This document shows, in pieces, positions 33,382 to 40,825 of a stretch of 64,000 bases of DNA. The stretch comes from Rugosimonospora africana (GTDB lineage: Bacteria; Actinomycetota; Actinomycetes; Mycobacteriales; Micromonosporaceae). The position numbers were made by a program, and so were the translations under genes. Location: positions 122,497 through 186,496 of the forward strand of contig NZ_BONZ01000049.1 in assembly GCF_016862975.1 (NCBI RefSeq). The letters are read 5' to 3'. The notes beneath the pieces were generated by a model, which was not told the DNA's origin, searched no databases, and saw only the letters and a list, made by a program, of their open reading frames with translations. Numbering within the stretch: the first letter of the stretch is position 1; each line of letters begins with the position of its first letter.

Positions 33382-34548
33382 ATGTCGACGGTCGGTGCGA
33401 TGCCCAGCACGGGCGACTTCAACCCGGAGCAGATCGCGGCCAACTGGCGTGCGCTCAACGCGGCGGAGGCTGCGCCGGCGGCCGGTGGCCTCACCATCAA
33501 CGACATTGGGCCGCGGCAACTGAACATTCCCGGTCCGGTCGTGACTGAGCAGCCGCTGTACCGGTTCGATGGTCAGCCGGCGCAGCGGTCGTTCCTGACG
33601 GATCTGCTCGACACGGCTGGCGTGACTCTTCCCGGTGGCCGCGATCCGGACCCGAACGCGCGGAACTACGCGCTGGCGTTCATGGCGCACCCGGACGGGA
33701 TGGCCGCCTCGTTCGCGAACATCACGAAGGCGAACGTGGCCACGCTGAACCCGACGCAGCGTAGCGACGTCCCCGCGACGCTGTTGCCGGCCCGCAACCG
33801 GCCGCTGTGGGATGCGTGCAGCAACAGTCCGCTGACGTCGAACCTGTCGATCACGACGCCGCGTGTCACCGATGCCAGCGGCATGGCCAACGCCCACACC
33901 GAGGGCGACGAGCCAACCACGGCGACGCTGACGATCACCGCATCGGACATCGCGGCCCCGGCGCCGATCTCCGGGAAGGCGAGTCTCAGCCGGACGCTGA
34001 TCGACTACGGGCCGCCGGCGCTGGTCGACCAGATCGTGTTCGGGCTCATGCTCCAGGCGTGGGCGCAGGTGGTGGAGGCGCGTATCGCGGCGATGCTCGA
34101 CGGGCTGAGCCTGGCGGCCGGGAACATCGTGAACCTGGCAGGCATGGACGACGACCTGCGGGGGGACTGGGACGACATTCTGATCCCGTTGGCGACAGCG
34201 CCGGACGGCGGCCTGCTGACGTCGCTGGTGCTGGCGGGCGAGGCGTACGGGCCGACTCGTCGGGCGGCCGACGACAGCGGGCGGCGGTACTACCGGGTCG
34301 GGCCCGGTGGTGTGCTCGACCTCGGGTCGCATCTGGCCGCGCCGGCGGCAGCGTTGACCGCGGCGAATGGTGGCGGCGGGGACTCGTACCTGTTCAACCC
34401 GGCTGTGGTGCACGCAGCGGAGATGACGAACCGTTTCACGTTCCTCTCCGCTGCTGTGTCCTATGTGGATGTGTGTATCTGGGGGTATTCGACGGCGTGG
34501 TGTTCGCAGCCGGCCGACGTGTACCGCCTGGACTACTCGGCGTCCTGA
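33382..34548 (+). CDS. HK97-fold-like major capsid protein
   Basis: A 388-residue protein that looks like a phage major capsid protein. After a 40-residue N-terminal arm the body has the order expected for HK97 folds: the strand LTSNLSITTPRVTDASGMAN, an acidic turn (HTEGDEPT), ATLTITASDIAAPAPISGKA, then SRTLIDYGPPALVDQIVFGL, which matches the spine helix, and VVEARIAAMLDGL. The C-terminal part matches an axial domain. There is no long N-terminal delta region and no protease gene nearby. ATG 33382 has GGAAGGGGG upstream. Assignment is by pattern only; an encapsulin-like shell protein is an alternative. Confidence 0.65.
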   Translation: MSTVGAMPSTGDFNPEQIAANWRALNAAEAAPAAGGLTINDIGPRQLNIPGPVVTEQPLYRFDGQPAQRSFLTDLLDTAGVTLPGGRDPDPNARNYALAFMAHPDGMAASFANITKANVATLNPTQRSDVPATLLPARNRPLWDACSNSPLTSNLSITTPRVTDASGMANAHTEGDEPTTATLTITASDIAAPAPISGKASLSRTLIDYGPPALVDQIVFGLMLQAWAQVVEARIAAMLDGLSLAAGNIVNLAGMDDDLRGDWDDILIPLATAPDGGLLTSLVLAGEAYGPTRRAADDSGRRYYRVGPGGVLDLGSHLAAPAAALTAANGGGGDSYLFNPAVVHAAEMTNRFTFLSAAVSYVDVCIWGYSTAWCSQPADVYRLDYSAS

Positions 34549-34551
34549 GTC

Positions 34552-34731
34552 GTGCGCCCCGGGGATGTGCCGTCAACGTCACCCCTGCCCGTCGGCATTG
34601 CAGCGGGCTGCGGGATCGATGGTTGGCGAGTGGCCGACTCTCACGGCCGCGGTGACCCTTCCAGCGGCACCGCCCCGGGGGCGTACGAAACCGTTGGTCC
34701 GCAAGGAGTTCACGACGGACAAGGGAGCTGA
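34552..34731 (+). CDS. Possible 59-residue protein between capsid and tape measure
   Basis: A GTG-started frame (VRPGDVPSTSPLPVG ...) fills the gap between the two structural genes. It shows no family feature and another frame (GEWPTLTAAVTLPAAPPRG ...) is equally open, so this may be the scar of deleted structural genes. Confidence 0.2.
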   Translation: MRPGDVPSTSPLPVGIAAGCGIDGWRVADSHGRGDPSSGTAPGAYETVGPQGVHDGQGS

Positions 34732-34733
34732 CT

Positions 34734-36548
34734 GTGGCTGATCGCGACGTCACGATAGACATCCTCGGCCGGGACCGGACCGGCGCGTCAACGAGGTCGG
34801 CGACCCGCAATTACCAGCAGTTGCAACGGGCGACGAAGGACACCGACACACAGACGTCGAAGCTGCAGAAGCGGGTCGAGGCGTGGGGTAAGTCGGCCCT
34901 GTCGGCGGCGAAGTCGACGGTGACGCTGGCCGGTAAGGTCGCCGCGTTCGGGTCCCTGATCGGCCCGGCGACCACCGGCACCATCGCCGCGGCGAAAGGT
35001 GTCGTGGCGTTCGGGAAGGCCGCGGCCGCGGCCGCCGGCGAGATGGCTCCGCTGGTCGCGTTCATCCCGTCGCTGGTCGGCTCGCTCGGTCTGCTCGTCG
35101 GCACGACCAGGCTGATTGGGCCCGGACTCGCCCGGGCTCTTCAGCCGGTTACGAGTCAGTTCGTCGCCGCGGACGGCGGTACGACGAAGCTGACCGCGCA
35201 CCTGCAGCAGCTGGCATCCAAGGGTGTCACTCCGCTGGCGAAGGAGTTCGTGAAGGTCAACCTGCCCAGCATCTCCAAGGGCATGGGGGACATTGCCGTC
35301 GCGGAGAACTCCGTGGTCGTCGGGGTCGCGAAGTGGATCAACTCCACGCCCGGGCAGAAGCTGATCCGTGGTATCACGCAGGACACGGCGACCGCCGCGG
35401 GAGTCCTCGCCCCGCACGTCACCGCGGCGGCGATCGCGTTCGGGAACCTCGCTGCCCGGGCCAGCAGCGGGAAGTTCACGTCGCTGTCCAAAGTGGTCGG
35501 TGGGCTGGCAGACAAGTTCACCGCCTGGGCGAATTCGGTGTCGTCACAGGACATCTCGGGGTCGCTCGACCGGATCGACACGGGGTTGGACCGGTTGAAG
35601 ACCGGCTGGGACAAGGTGAAGGAGTTCGGCAGTTGGCTGGCTGGGCTTGAGCCGAAAGTGAAGGCGTTCAGCAACACCCTCGCCGTGGTGGGCCTGACGG
35701 TCTCCGTGGCCGCTGGCGAGTGGCCTGCCGCGGCCGCCGCCGGTTTCACACTGGTGGCCAACAACTGGGACAAGGCCAAGGGTGTCCTCGTAAGCGTCGG
35801 GAAGTGGTTCGACAGCTCGGGCCTGACCGCGAAATTCCAGTCGCTGTATCAGTACTTCAAGCCCGGCGTCGTCAACAACTGGAAGACGGCCTGGGCCGAC
35901 CTGGTACAGGCGTTCCACCACAACGAACCGCAGATCAAGCAGGTCATCGGCGACGTCGGCGCGCTGACCGGTGCCGCGATCACCCTGACCCCGTACATCC
36001 TCAACGTCGGATCCGGATTCCTCATCGCAGTCGGGCAGGTGACACGGGCCGTCGACGGCATCGTCTCGGTGACGCTCGCCGGGTTCGGGCTCATCGTCAA
36101 CGCGGCCGCGACGTCGTTCGGCTGGATCCCCGGAATCGGGCCGAAGCTGAAGAAAGCACAGGCTGACTTCAACGCCTTCCGGGACAGCGTGAACGGCGCG
36201 CTGGCCGGGATCAAGGACAAGACCGTCACGATCCACGCCATCGTGACCGGCAACGGCGCGAGGTTCATCGAGAACAACGGATCGGTTCTGGCTGTCGGCA
36301 ACAGCAACCGGCGGGCGTTCGCCGCGGATGCGTCGTGGCAGCCGGCCGTCACCGCCGCACAGTTCAGGGCTCAGAACGGGCCCGACGGCAGCGACCAGGT
36401 GGGCACGAGCCGGACCGGTGGCCCGGCCCCGACGCACGTCGAGAGCAACGTCACCAGCAACCTGTACCTCGATGGCCGCCTGGTCTACAGCTACACCGAT
36501 CGGGCCATCAACCGTGAGCGGTGGCGGCAGAGGATGAAGCGGATCTGA
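34734..36548 (+). CDS. Tape-measure-like phage tail protein
   Basis: A 604-residue, mostly helical, Ala/Lys/Val-rich protein. It starts MADRDVTIDILGRDRTGAST, typical of tape-measure N-termini, continues with amphipathic segments and several hydrophobic stretches (for example GSLGLLVGTTRLIGPGL and FGLIVNAAATSFGWIPG), and ends with FNAFRDSVNGALAGIKDKTV followed by a beta region common in tape-measure C-termini. If the usual length rule (about 1.5 angstrom per residue) held, it would specify a tail near 90 nm. No tail tube, chaperone frameshift or minor tail genes accompany it. GTG 34734 follows AAGGGAG. Confidence 0.7.
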   Translation: MADRDVTIDILGRDRTGASTRSATRNYQQLQRATKDTDTQTSKLQKRVEAWGKSALSAAKSTVTLAGKVAAFGSLIGPATTGTIAAAKGVVAFGKAAAAAAGEMAPLVAFIPSLVGSLGLLVGTTRLIGPGLARALQPVTSQFVAADGGTTKLTAHLQQLASKGVTPLAKEFVKVNLPSISKGMGDIAVAENSVVVGVAKWINSTPGQKLIRGITQDTATAAGVLAPHVTAAAIAFGNLAARASSGKFTSLSKVVGGLADKFTAWANSVSSQDISGSLDRIDTGLDRLKTGWDKVKEFGSWLAGLEPKVKAFSNTLAVVGLTVSVAAGEWPAAAAAGFTLVANNWDKAKGVLVSVGKWFDSSGLTAKFQSLYQYFKPGVVNNWKTAWADLVQAFHHNEPQIKQVIGDVGALTGAAITLTPYILNVGSGFLIAVGQVTRAVDGIVSVTLAGFGLIVNAAATSFGWIPGIGPKLKKAQADFNAFRDSVNGALAGIKDKTVTIHAIVTGNGARFIENNGSVLAVGNSNRRAFAADASWQPAVTAAQFRAQNGPDGSDQVGTSRTGGPAPTHVESNVTSNLYLDGRLVYSYTDRAINRERWRQRMKRI

Positions 36549-36659
36549 GGCCGTTGGCTGGAGGGGGACGTCTGGCCCATCGCCGGCGGACGGCAGTCGA
36601 CTGACGACTAGCCGATCAACGGTGTGATCTGCTGGCGACGGCGGGTCACACTCACGGGC

Positions 36660-37220
36660 ATGACTCGCCTACCCGGATCGCTTCGCGTTGCCGTACCCAC
36701 CATGCTGGTTGCTGCTCTGGCCGTCGCTGGCTGCTCCAGCGATAAGCCGGCTGCCACGCCGCCGCCCGCCGCTGTCGCTGCGGTGTCACCCTCGCCCGCT
36801 GTGGCGTCGCCTACGCCGTCGCCGAGCCCGACCGGGGAGCCGCGCACCTACGAGGCCGCGAAGGCCGCTGTGGTCCAGCTGGAGGCGGCAGCCGCACGAG
36901 CCGACGGCGGTGCTCTGTGGGATCTGCTCACCGCGACCGGGCAGGCGGCGATCACCCGGGCCGACTACATCAAGGTCACGAACGCCTGCCCCGGACTGGC
37001 GAAGAGCGAGAAGTACACCGCCATTGCGCTCAACGACGCCGGGAACATCGCCACCGTCACGGTCACCGTGTCGGAGGACTACGGCGGTGGCACGGCGACG
37101 TACTCGATGATCTACGAAGCCGGCCGGTGGAAGCATCAGCCGTCGGACAGTGCGCTGAGCTGGATGTCCCTGGGCGGGGACAAGGCGGTGCTGACGCTGA
37201 AGAATGAGGGCTACTGCTGA
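36660..37220 (+). CDS. Secreted lipoprotein carried by the element
   Basis: A 186-residue lipoprotein. A signal peptide with lipobox LAVAGC places the lipidated cysteine at about residue 24. A Pro/Ser-rich spacer of about 35 residues follows, then a globular domain of about 115 residues with TYEAAKAAVVQLEAAAARAD and IATVTVTVSEDYGGGTATYS, similar in style to small NTF2-like or LppX-type domains. It lies after the structural genes and before a terminator, the usual place of lysogenic-conversion genes. Superinfection exclusion or a surface role is possible, but only inferred. Confidence 0.72.
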   Translation: MTRLPGSLRVAVPTMLVAALAVAGCSSDKPAATPPPAAVAAVSPSPAVASPTPSPSPTGEPRTYEAAKAAVVQLEAAAARADGGALWDLLTATGQAAITRADYIKVTNACPGLAKSEKYTAIALNDAGNIATVTVTVSEDYGGGTATYSMIYEAGRWKHQPSDSALSWMSLGGDKAVLTLKNEGYC

Positions 37221-37244
37221 CCCTGCCCCCGAGGTACACACGTG

Positions 37245-37283
37245 CGGCCCGCCCCGCCGGGGACAGCCGGAGGGCGGGCCGCT
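37245..37283. terminator. Strong bidirectional terminator
   Basis: GCGGCCCGCCC (37245-37255) pairs exactly with GGGCGGGCCGC (37273-37283) around a 17-nt loop, between the convergent lipoprotein and minus-strand operon. Confidence 0.75.
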
Positions 37284-37305
37284 CTACAGATGTTAGAGGC
37301 CCGGG

Positions 37306-37632
37306 TCAGGTCAGCCAGTTGCCCAGGCCCTGGAGCGTCACGTGCGTGGCGCCGCGCGGGTGACTCGCGATGGTCCGCATCGCCCAGTACAGGCCGGTGA
37401 GCTTCGACCCGATCGGCTCATCGCCAGCCCACACCGTCACGCGCAGCAGCTCCACCCCTGAGCCGTCCACGAACTGTTCCAGCCGGGCGCAGATCGGGGC
37501 CAGGCGCTCGGCGTCGTCCTCGCCGCGTGGGATCCGGTAGTGGTCGCCGGCGTCGACGAGCTGTTCCCGGTCCAGGACCCACCGGGTGGCGTCCGGCAGG
37601 AGACGCCGGTACGGGAAGAACATCTCCACCAC
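37306..37632 (-). CDS. Hypothetical protein of the element, 108 residues
   Basis: Not recognised. An acidic alpha/beta protein (MVEMFFPYRRLLPDATRWVL, then ARLEQFVDGSGVELLRVTVW). It is the last gene of a minus-strand operon, 3 bp after the preceding stop, and ends before a strong terminator. No signal peptide or membrane segment. Confidence 0.6.
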   Translation of the reverse strand: MVEMFFPYRRLLPDATRWVLDREQLVDAGDHYRIPRGEDDAERLAPICARLEQFVDGSGVELLRVTVWAGDEPIGSKLTGLYWAMRTIASHPRGATHVTLQGLGNWLT

Positions 37633-37635
37633 CGC

Positions 37636-37914
37636 TCAGCCCTCGGTGACCGCGCGGATCGTGCCGGAGCGGCACTTGCCGTTGACGTGATCGAGCACCA
37701 GGGCGTTGATCTGGCCCAGCTCGATCGGGTACCCGCGGGCCTGCGCGGCGGACAGGTCGAGGATCGCCTCCCGGCACTGGCCGCGTCCGCAGGTGATCAG
37801 CAGTGCCGGCTCCAGCGTCTCGGTGACCGTGAGCAGCATCGGCCACCGCCACAGCGGCATGGACATCGGGATCTGCATGGAACCGGTCTCTGCGTTCGGC
37901 CCGGCGCCGCTCAT
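37636..37914 (-). CDS. Hypothetical protein of the element, 92 residues
   Basis: Not recognised. Has an N-terminal strand-rich part (MQIPMSMPLWRWPMLLTVTE) and LLITCGRGQCREAILDLSAA and CRSGTIRAV with three cysteines that could bind metal. ATG 37914 overlaps the upstream TGA by 4 bases. Second gene of the three-gene minus operon. Confidence 0.55.
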   Translation of the reverse strand: MSGAGPNAETGSMQIPMSMPLWRWPMLLTVTETLEPALLITCGRGQCREAILDLSAAQARGYPIELGQINALVLDHVNGKCRSGTIRAVTEG

Positions 37915-38087
37915 GACCACCGGCCCGGGTTGCGCTTGAAGTAGTCGCATGCCTCGGCGTCGCCGTCGTACAGCTTGTCGTGGAAGGCGTCGACGGGTCG
38001 CGGGTCGACCAGCTGGCGGGGTGGCTCAGCTTCGGCCCGCGTGGTGCGGTTGATCAACCGCCGGGCCCAGTACGGGATACTTATCAC
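37911..38087 (-). CDS. Small hypothetical protein of the element, 58 residues
   Basis: Starts at GTG 38087 with AGGAGG eleven bases upstream: VISIPYWARRLINRTTRAEA ... CDYFKRNPGRWS. A longer frame exists but lacks a ribosome site. First gene of the three-gene minus operon, translationally coupled to the next. Confidence 0.5.
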   Translation of the reverse strand: MISIPYWARRLINRTTRAEAEPPRQLVDPRPVDAFHDKLYDGDAEACDYFKRNPGRWS

Positions 38088-38268
38088 CGGGTCGACCTCC
38101 TGAGGGTCGGTCAAGTTCCCCCGGGTTGGCGTGGCTGCGCTGGCCCGGGGGGCGCCCCGAACGAGGGGGATGCCACAGACACCATGCCACCGTGTGGCCA
38201 CTGTTGGGAACACTCGTTGTGGCCACTGTGTCACCCAAAGGCCGTGGCCAGCGGCTTTGCCTGCGAGC

Positions 38269-38529
38269 ATGGCCAATGTGGATCACGTCGTCGAGGCGCT
38301 TCAAGTGCTCAAGGCCGCGCAGGCTGACGTGCCCGCCGCCGAAGAGCGCGCCCGGCAGGTCGTTGCGGACGCCCGCCACCGCATCGACGTCGCCCGGGAC
38401 AAGCTCGCCAAGACGATCGCGGCCGAGTACCAACGCGGCGCCCGGGTCGGCGACCTGGCCCGGCGCTCCGAGTACAGCCGAGAGACGATCCGTCGGATCC
38501 TGCGCGCCGCCGGCATCGAAGCCGACTAA
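38269..38529 (+). CDS. Small HTH protein of the element
   Basis: An 86-residue protein with an N-terminal amphipathic helix (VVEALQVLKAAQADVPAAEE and on to about residue 45) and a C-terminal resolvase-type helix-turn-helix (RGARVGDLARRSEYSRETIR RILRAAG). ATG 38269 begins the plausible protein; the frame is open further upstream but without features. It is the only plus-strand gene in this part and is followed by a good terminator. Probably a regulator of the right-hand operons. Confidence 0.6.
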   Translation: MANVDHVVEALQVLKAAQADVPAAEERARQVVADARHRIDVARDKLAKTIAAEYQRGARVGDLARRSEYSRETIRRILRAAGIEAD

Positions 38530-38538
38530 CGCGAAGAC

Positions 38539-38561
38539 CCGCCAGGCGCTGGCGGATTTTT
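38539..38561 (+). terminator. Intrinsic terminator after the HTH gene
   Basis: CCGCCAG-GCG-CTGGCGG followed by ATTTTT, 10 bp after the stop: a classical hairpin with a T-run, rare in this GC-rich sequence. Confidence 0.9.
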
Positions 38562-38587
38562 CCCCTATGGGGGGTACCCGGACACCC
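38556..38587. repeat. Element-internal repeated motif, copy 2
   Basis: Near-identical to 33101-33132. Here its first bases form the T-run of the terminator at 38539-38561. Confidence 0.75.
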
Positions 38588-38631
38588 CCGACATGTCCGC
38601 TCTCTCTCCCTGGGGAAAGTCGAGCGATGTG

Positions 38632-38672
38632 GCGAAGGCCCGTCCCCACGGCTTCAGGGGGCGGGCCTTCGC
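38632..38672 (-). terminator. Terminator of the right-hand minus-strand operon
   Basis: GCGAAGGCCCG (38632-38642) pairs exactly with CGGGCCTTCGC (38662-38672), extended by CCCC/GGGG, 13 bp after the last gene of the operon. Confidence 0.7.
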
Positions 38673-38684
38673 GGTCTGTGCAGG

Positions 38685-38981
38685 CTACCTCGGCAGGATC
38701 TGCGGCCGACGTGAGCCCGGCCGGCGCCGGGATGCGCGCTGGTCGTTGACGACGAGGTAGCGGTGATCGCGGCGGATGTGCTCCGGGCGGGCGACGACCA
38801 CCACCAGGTCCCAATTGGCGGCCATCATGGCCTGCACGGTCGCCCACCGGTCGTCAGTCTGCGTGGCCTTAATGAGCGCGGCCAGCTCCAGGTCGTGGTT
38901 CTCGACGTACCGGATGCACGCCAGGGCCCACGTCTCGGCCATCGACGGGTTGTACGGCAGGTAGATCACCGCGCGGCTCAT
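38685..38981 (-). CDS. Resolvase-fold-like protein without catalytic serine
   Basis: A 98-residue protein whose pattern resembles the N-terminal part of serine recombinases: RAVIYLPYNPSMAETWALAC, then IRYVENHDLELAALIKAT, then MMAANWDLVVVVARPEHIRR. The active-site serine that normally follows the first strand (Y-x-R-V-S) is absent (Tyr-Leu-Pro-Tyr-Asn), and the C-terminus is short and basic. It is therefore probably a non-catalytic relative, perhaps regulatory. Last gene of a four-gene operon; ATG 38981 overlaps the preceding stop by 4 bases. Confidence 0.5.
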   Translation of the reverse strand: MSRAVIYLPYNPSMAETWALACIRYVENHDLELAALIKATQTDDRWATVQAMMAANWDLVVVVARPEHIRRDHRYLVVNDQRASRRRPGSRRPQILPR

Positions 38982-39367
38982 CGCGGCCTCCGAGTGCCGT
39001 GCCGGCTCGGCCGGTGCCTGATCCACCAAGCGGCCGACCGGCCGCACTGTGTACGCGGCGCTTCGGCCACGGAGTCTGCGAGCGCCGTCAGGTCGTCGAT
39101 CACCACGCCGCCATCGTCCTCGTCGACCAGGTCCTCATCGTCGACCGGGTCGGCCACCGACCCGAGGTCGCGCAGCACATCGGCGTAGACCTGGTAATAC
39201 ACCGATGGCGGCAGGCCGTCGCCGGCGAGACGCTTCTCCGCGTACCGCTGCCCGAGGTCGAACGCCTTCCGCGTGGCGCGCAGCAGATCGGCCTGCGGTA
39301 CCCGGCCGCCGATCGGCTTCTGGTACCCGGACGCGGTGCGGCCGGCCGGCCGCCGTACGGGCTTCAC
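38978..39367 (-). CDS. Hypothetical protein of the element, 129 residues
   Basis: Not recognised. Basic N-terminus (KPVRRPAGRTASGYQKPIGG), a helical middle (ADLLRATRKAFDLGQRYAEK then SVYYQVYADVLRDLG), and a very acidic stretch (DPVDDEDLVDEDDGG) before a basic tail. GTG 39367 overlaps the upstream stop (GTGA). Third gene of the operon. Confidence 0.55.
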   Translation of the reverse strand: MKPVRRPAGRTASGYQKPIGGRVPQADLLRATRKAFDLGQRYAEKRLAGDGLPPSVYYQVYADVLRDLGSVADPVDDEDLVDEDDGGVVIDDLTALADSVAEAPRTQCGRSAAWWIRHRPSRHGTRRPR

Positions 39368-39555
39368 CGGGCACCGCCGCGGCGCTGGCACTCGGCCAGC
39401 AGCTTGACCGTGACCGCGGCCAGGATCGGTTCGGGCAACGCGTCGAGCCGGTCGACCAGCTCGGCGCACAGGTTCTCGGCCTTCCGCTGCCGGTTCGCCG
39501 CGGTGGCAGCTGCCGTCCGAGGACGCTTCACGTTTGCGTCGCTCGTGGCGGTCAT
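39364..39555 (-). CDS. Small hypothetical protein of the element, 63 residues
   Basis: A short basic, mainly helical protein (TAAATAANRQRKAENLCAEL then VDRLDALPEPILAAVTVKLL). ATG 39555 overlaps the upstream stop by 4 bases, and its own stop overlaps the next start. Function unknown; second gene of the operon. Confidence 0.55.
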   Translation of the reverse strand: MTATSDANVKRPRTAAATAANRQRKAENLCAELVDRLDALPEPILAAVTVKLLAECQRRGGAR

Positions 39556-39827
39556 CGGGTCGCCTCCCGGGCCAGCGTGGCGACCAGGCGGCGGACGGCG
39601 CGGCGCCGGCGGCAGCACGCCCGGTACCACCGCTCGTGGACCGCGTCGTCGCCGCCGGAGGTGTACGCGAACTGACGCTCGGCCTTCGACAGCCGGTCGA
39701 CCATGTCCGCGATCGCGTCCTCGAGTTGCCAGACGCGCCGGACCCGGTCGAGCGGGACGTCGACGGCGGCTGGAGGGTCGATGGTTGCCGTACCCGCGCC
39801 GAGCACGGGACAGGGGATACTGCTCAT
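39552..39827 (-). CDS. Hypothetical protein of the element, 91 residues
   Basis: A small protein with a likely coiled-coil helix (VRRVWQLEDAIADMVDRLSK) and an Arg-rich C-terminus (RACCRRRRAVRRLVATLARE). ATG 39827 has GGAGG upstream and is the natural start of the four-gene operon; the longer open frame has no ribosome site. It is the first gene inside attR, transcribed leftward. Confidence 0.55.
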   Translation of the reverse strand: MSSIPCPVLGAGTATIDPPAAVDVPLDRVRRVWQLEDAIADMVDRLSKAERQFAYTSGGDDAVHERWYRACCRRRRAVRRLVATLAREATR

Positions 39828-39899
39828 GGGTCGCCTCCACGGGGCGATCAAGGGCCCGGCCGGTGCTTCGATCACCGCGTCCGGGCCCGCCTGATTGAC

Positions 39900-39920
39900 G
39901 GGGCACATCCGGGGCACATC
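39900..39920. promoter_or_regulatory. Candidate integrase arm-type sites, right end
   Basis: GGGGCACATC occurs at 39900-39909 and 39911-39920 in tandem, 107-127 bp inside attR. It is followed by GCGAGAAG/GCGAGATC/CCGAGAAG repeats (39934-39963). The same decamer lies inside attL. Confidence 0.45.
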
Positions 39921-40026
39921 ACGCCCGGAAGTTGCGAGAAGTAGCGAGATCTTCCGAGAAGTGTTCGCGCAGGTCAGGACGGCTGCGCGGGGGAGCGCGG
40001 CAGGCCAGGAAACCGCGCCCGGAAGT

Positions 40027-40056
40027 ACCCGGCGTACAGGTCGACTCGTCCATCGC
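40027..40056 (+). repeat. attR: attR core (30 bp)
   Basis: Exact copy of the last 30 bases of rnpB (29247-29276), at the right edge of the element. The sequence beyond 40056 should be the original downstream flank of rnpB. Confidence 0.92.
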
Positions 40057-40143
40057 GCTCCTGGTCGCGGTACGGATCAAGGCTGTGGCGTGCCTGTATG
40101 TGCGGTCGCTCATGGTCGTTGATGGTCGACATTGGTCGCCGTT

Positions 40144-40181
40144 TGACGCCCTGGGAACGCCCTGACGCCCTGGAGACGCCC
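40144..40181. repeat. Two 19-bp tandem repeats
   Basis: TGACGCCCTGGGAACGCCC followed directly by TGACGCCCTGGAGACGCCC, in a 175-bp gene-free stretch just outside attR. Confidence 0.7.
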
Positions 40182-40231
40182 TGATCTTGAGCTGGCGACC
40201 CCTCCGATTACAAGGGACGGGCACGGCGCGC

Positions 40232-40711
40232 TCAGGGTTGTCGACTTGGGTAGGGAGGTTGGGCGCGTGGGGTGGGGCGCGGTCGACTGGGGTCAGCGTT
40301 GGGGTCAGACGCTGGGGTCAGCCGACCTTCACTCGTGACTGGGTTTGGCGACGCCCCGACTCCGTGCCACATCGGTGGCGGCCATGTTGGTTGGGCGAGA
40401 GGAGGGGGCTTATGCAGGCTGAAGAGATCCTTGGCGAAGGCCCGGAGCACCGCAGACTGCAGCCCGTTGAAGAGCGCGTAGTACTGGTACATCAATACAC
40501 GCACGCTTATGGCTGTCATGACGAGGCCGACCAGGACGGTAGCCATGCCGGCGAGGATGACCGCGACGCCTACCGCGCTCGGCACGTGACCTGAGGCCAG
40601 CAGGCCGAAGGCGAACGTCGCGGCGAACGCGGGAACTTCGATTTGCGTTCCTCGGACCCACAGACGCCACCTCGTCGTACGCCGAAGAGCTTCAATCGGG
40701 TCCACGCCCAC
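40232..40711 (-). CDS. Hypothetical membrane protein, 159 residues
   Basis: Two transmembrane helices at about 26-47 and 52-74 (FAATFAFGLLASGHVPSAVG and VILAGMATVLVGLVMTAISV) followed by a cytoplasmic Pro-rich tail from about residue 105. GTG start at 40711 with only a weak GAAG upstream. No family recognised. A PH-like membrane protein gene on the same strand lies 114 bp upstream. Confidence 0.6.
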   Translation of the reverse strand: MGVDPIEALRRTTRWRLWVRGTQIEVPAFAATFAFGLLASGHVPSAVGVAVILAGMATVLVGLVMTAISVRVLMYQYYALFNGLQSAVLRAFAKDLFSLHKPPPLAQPTWPPPMWHGVGASPNPVTSEGRLTPASDPNADPSRPRPTPRAQPPYPSRQP

Positions 40712-40825
40712 CGCCAGTCAGCTTCGCCGTTCGTGCGAGTCCAGCGTCATCGTCGCACGAGCAGGATAGGACCACGGCCGGCGGAGCTTCCAGGCGCAGT
40801 GCGTACGGTACTGGGTCCACGCTGG

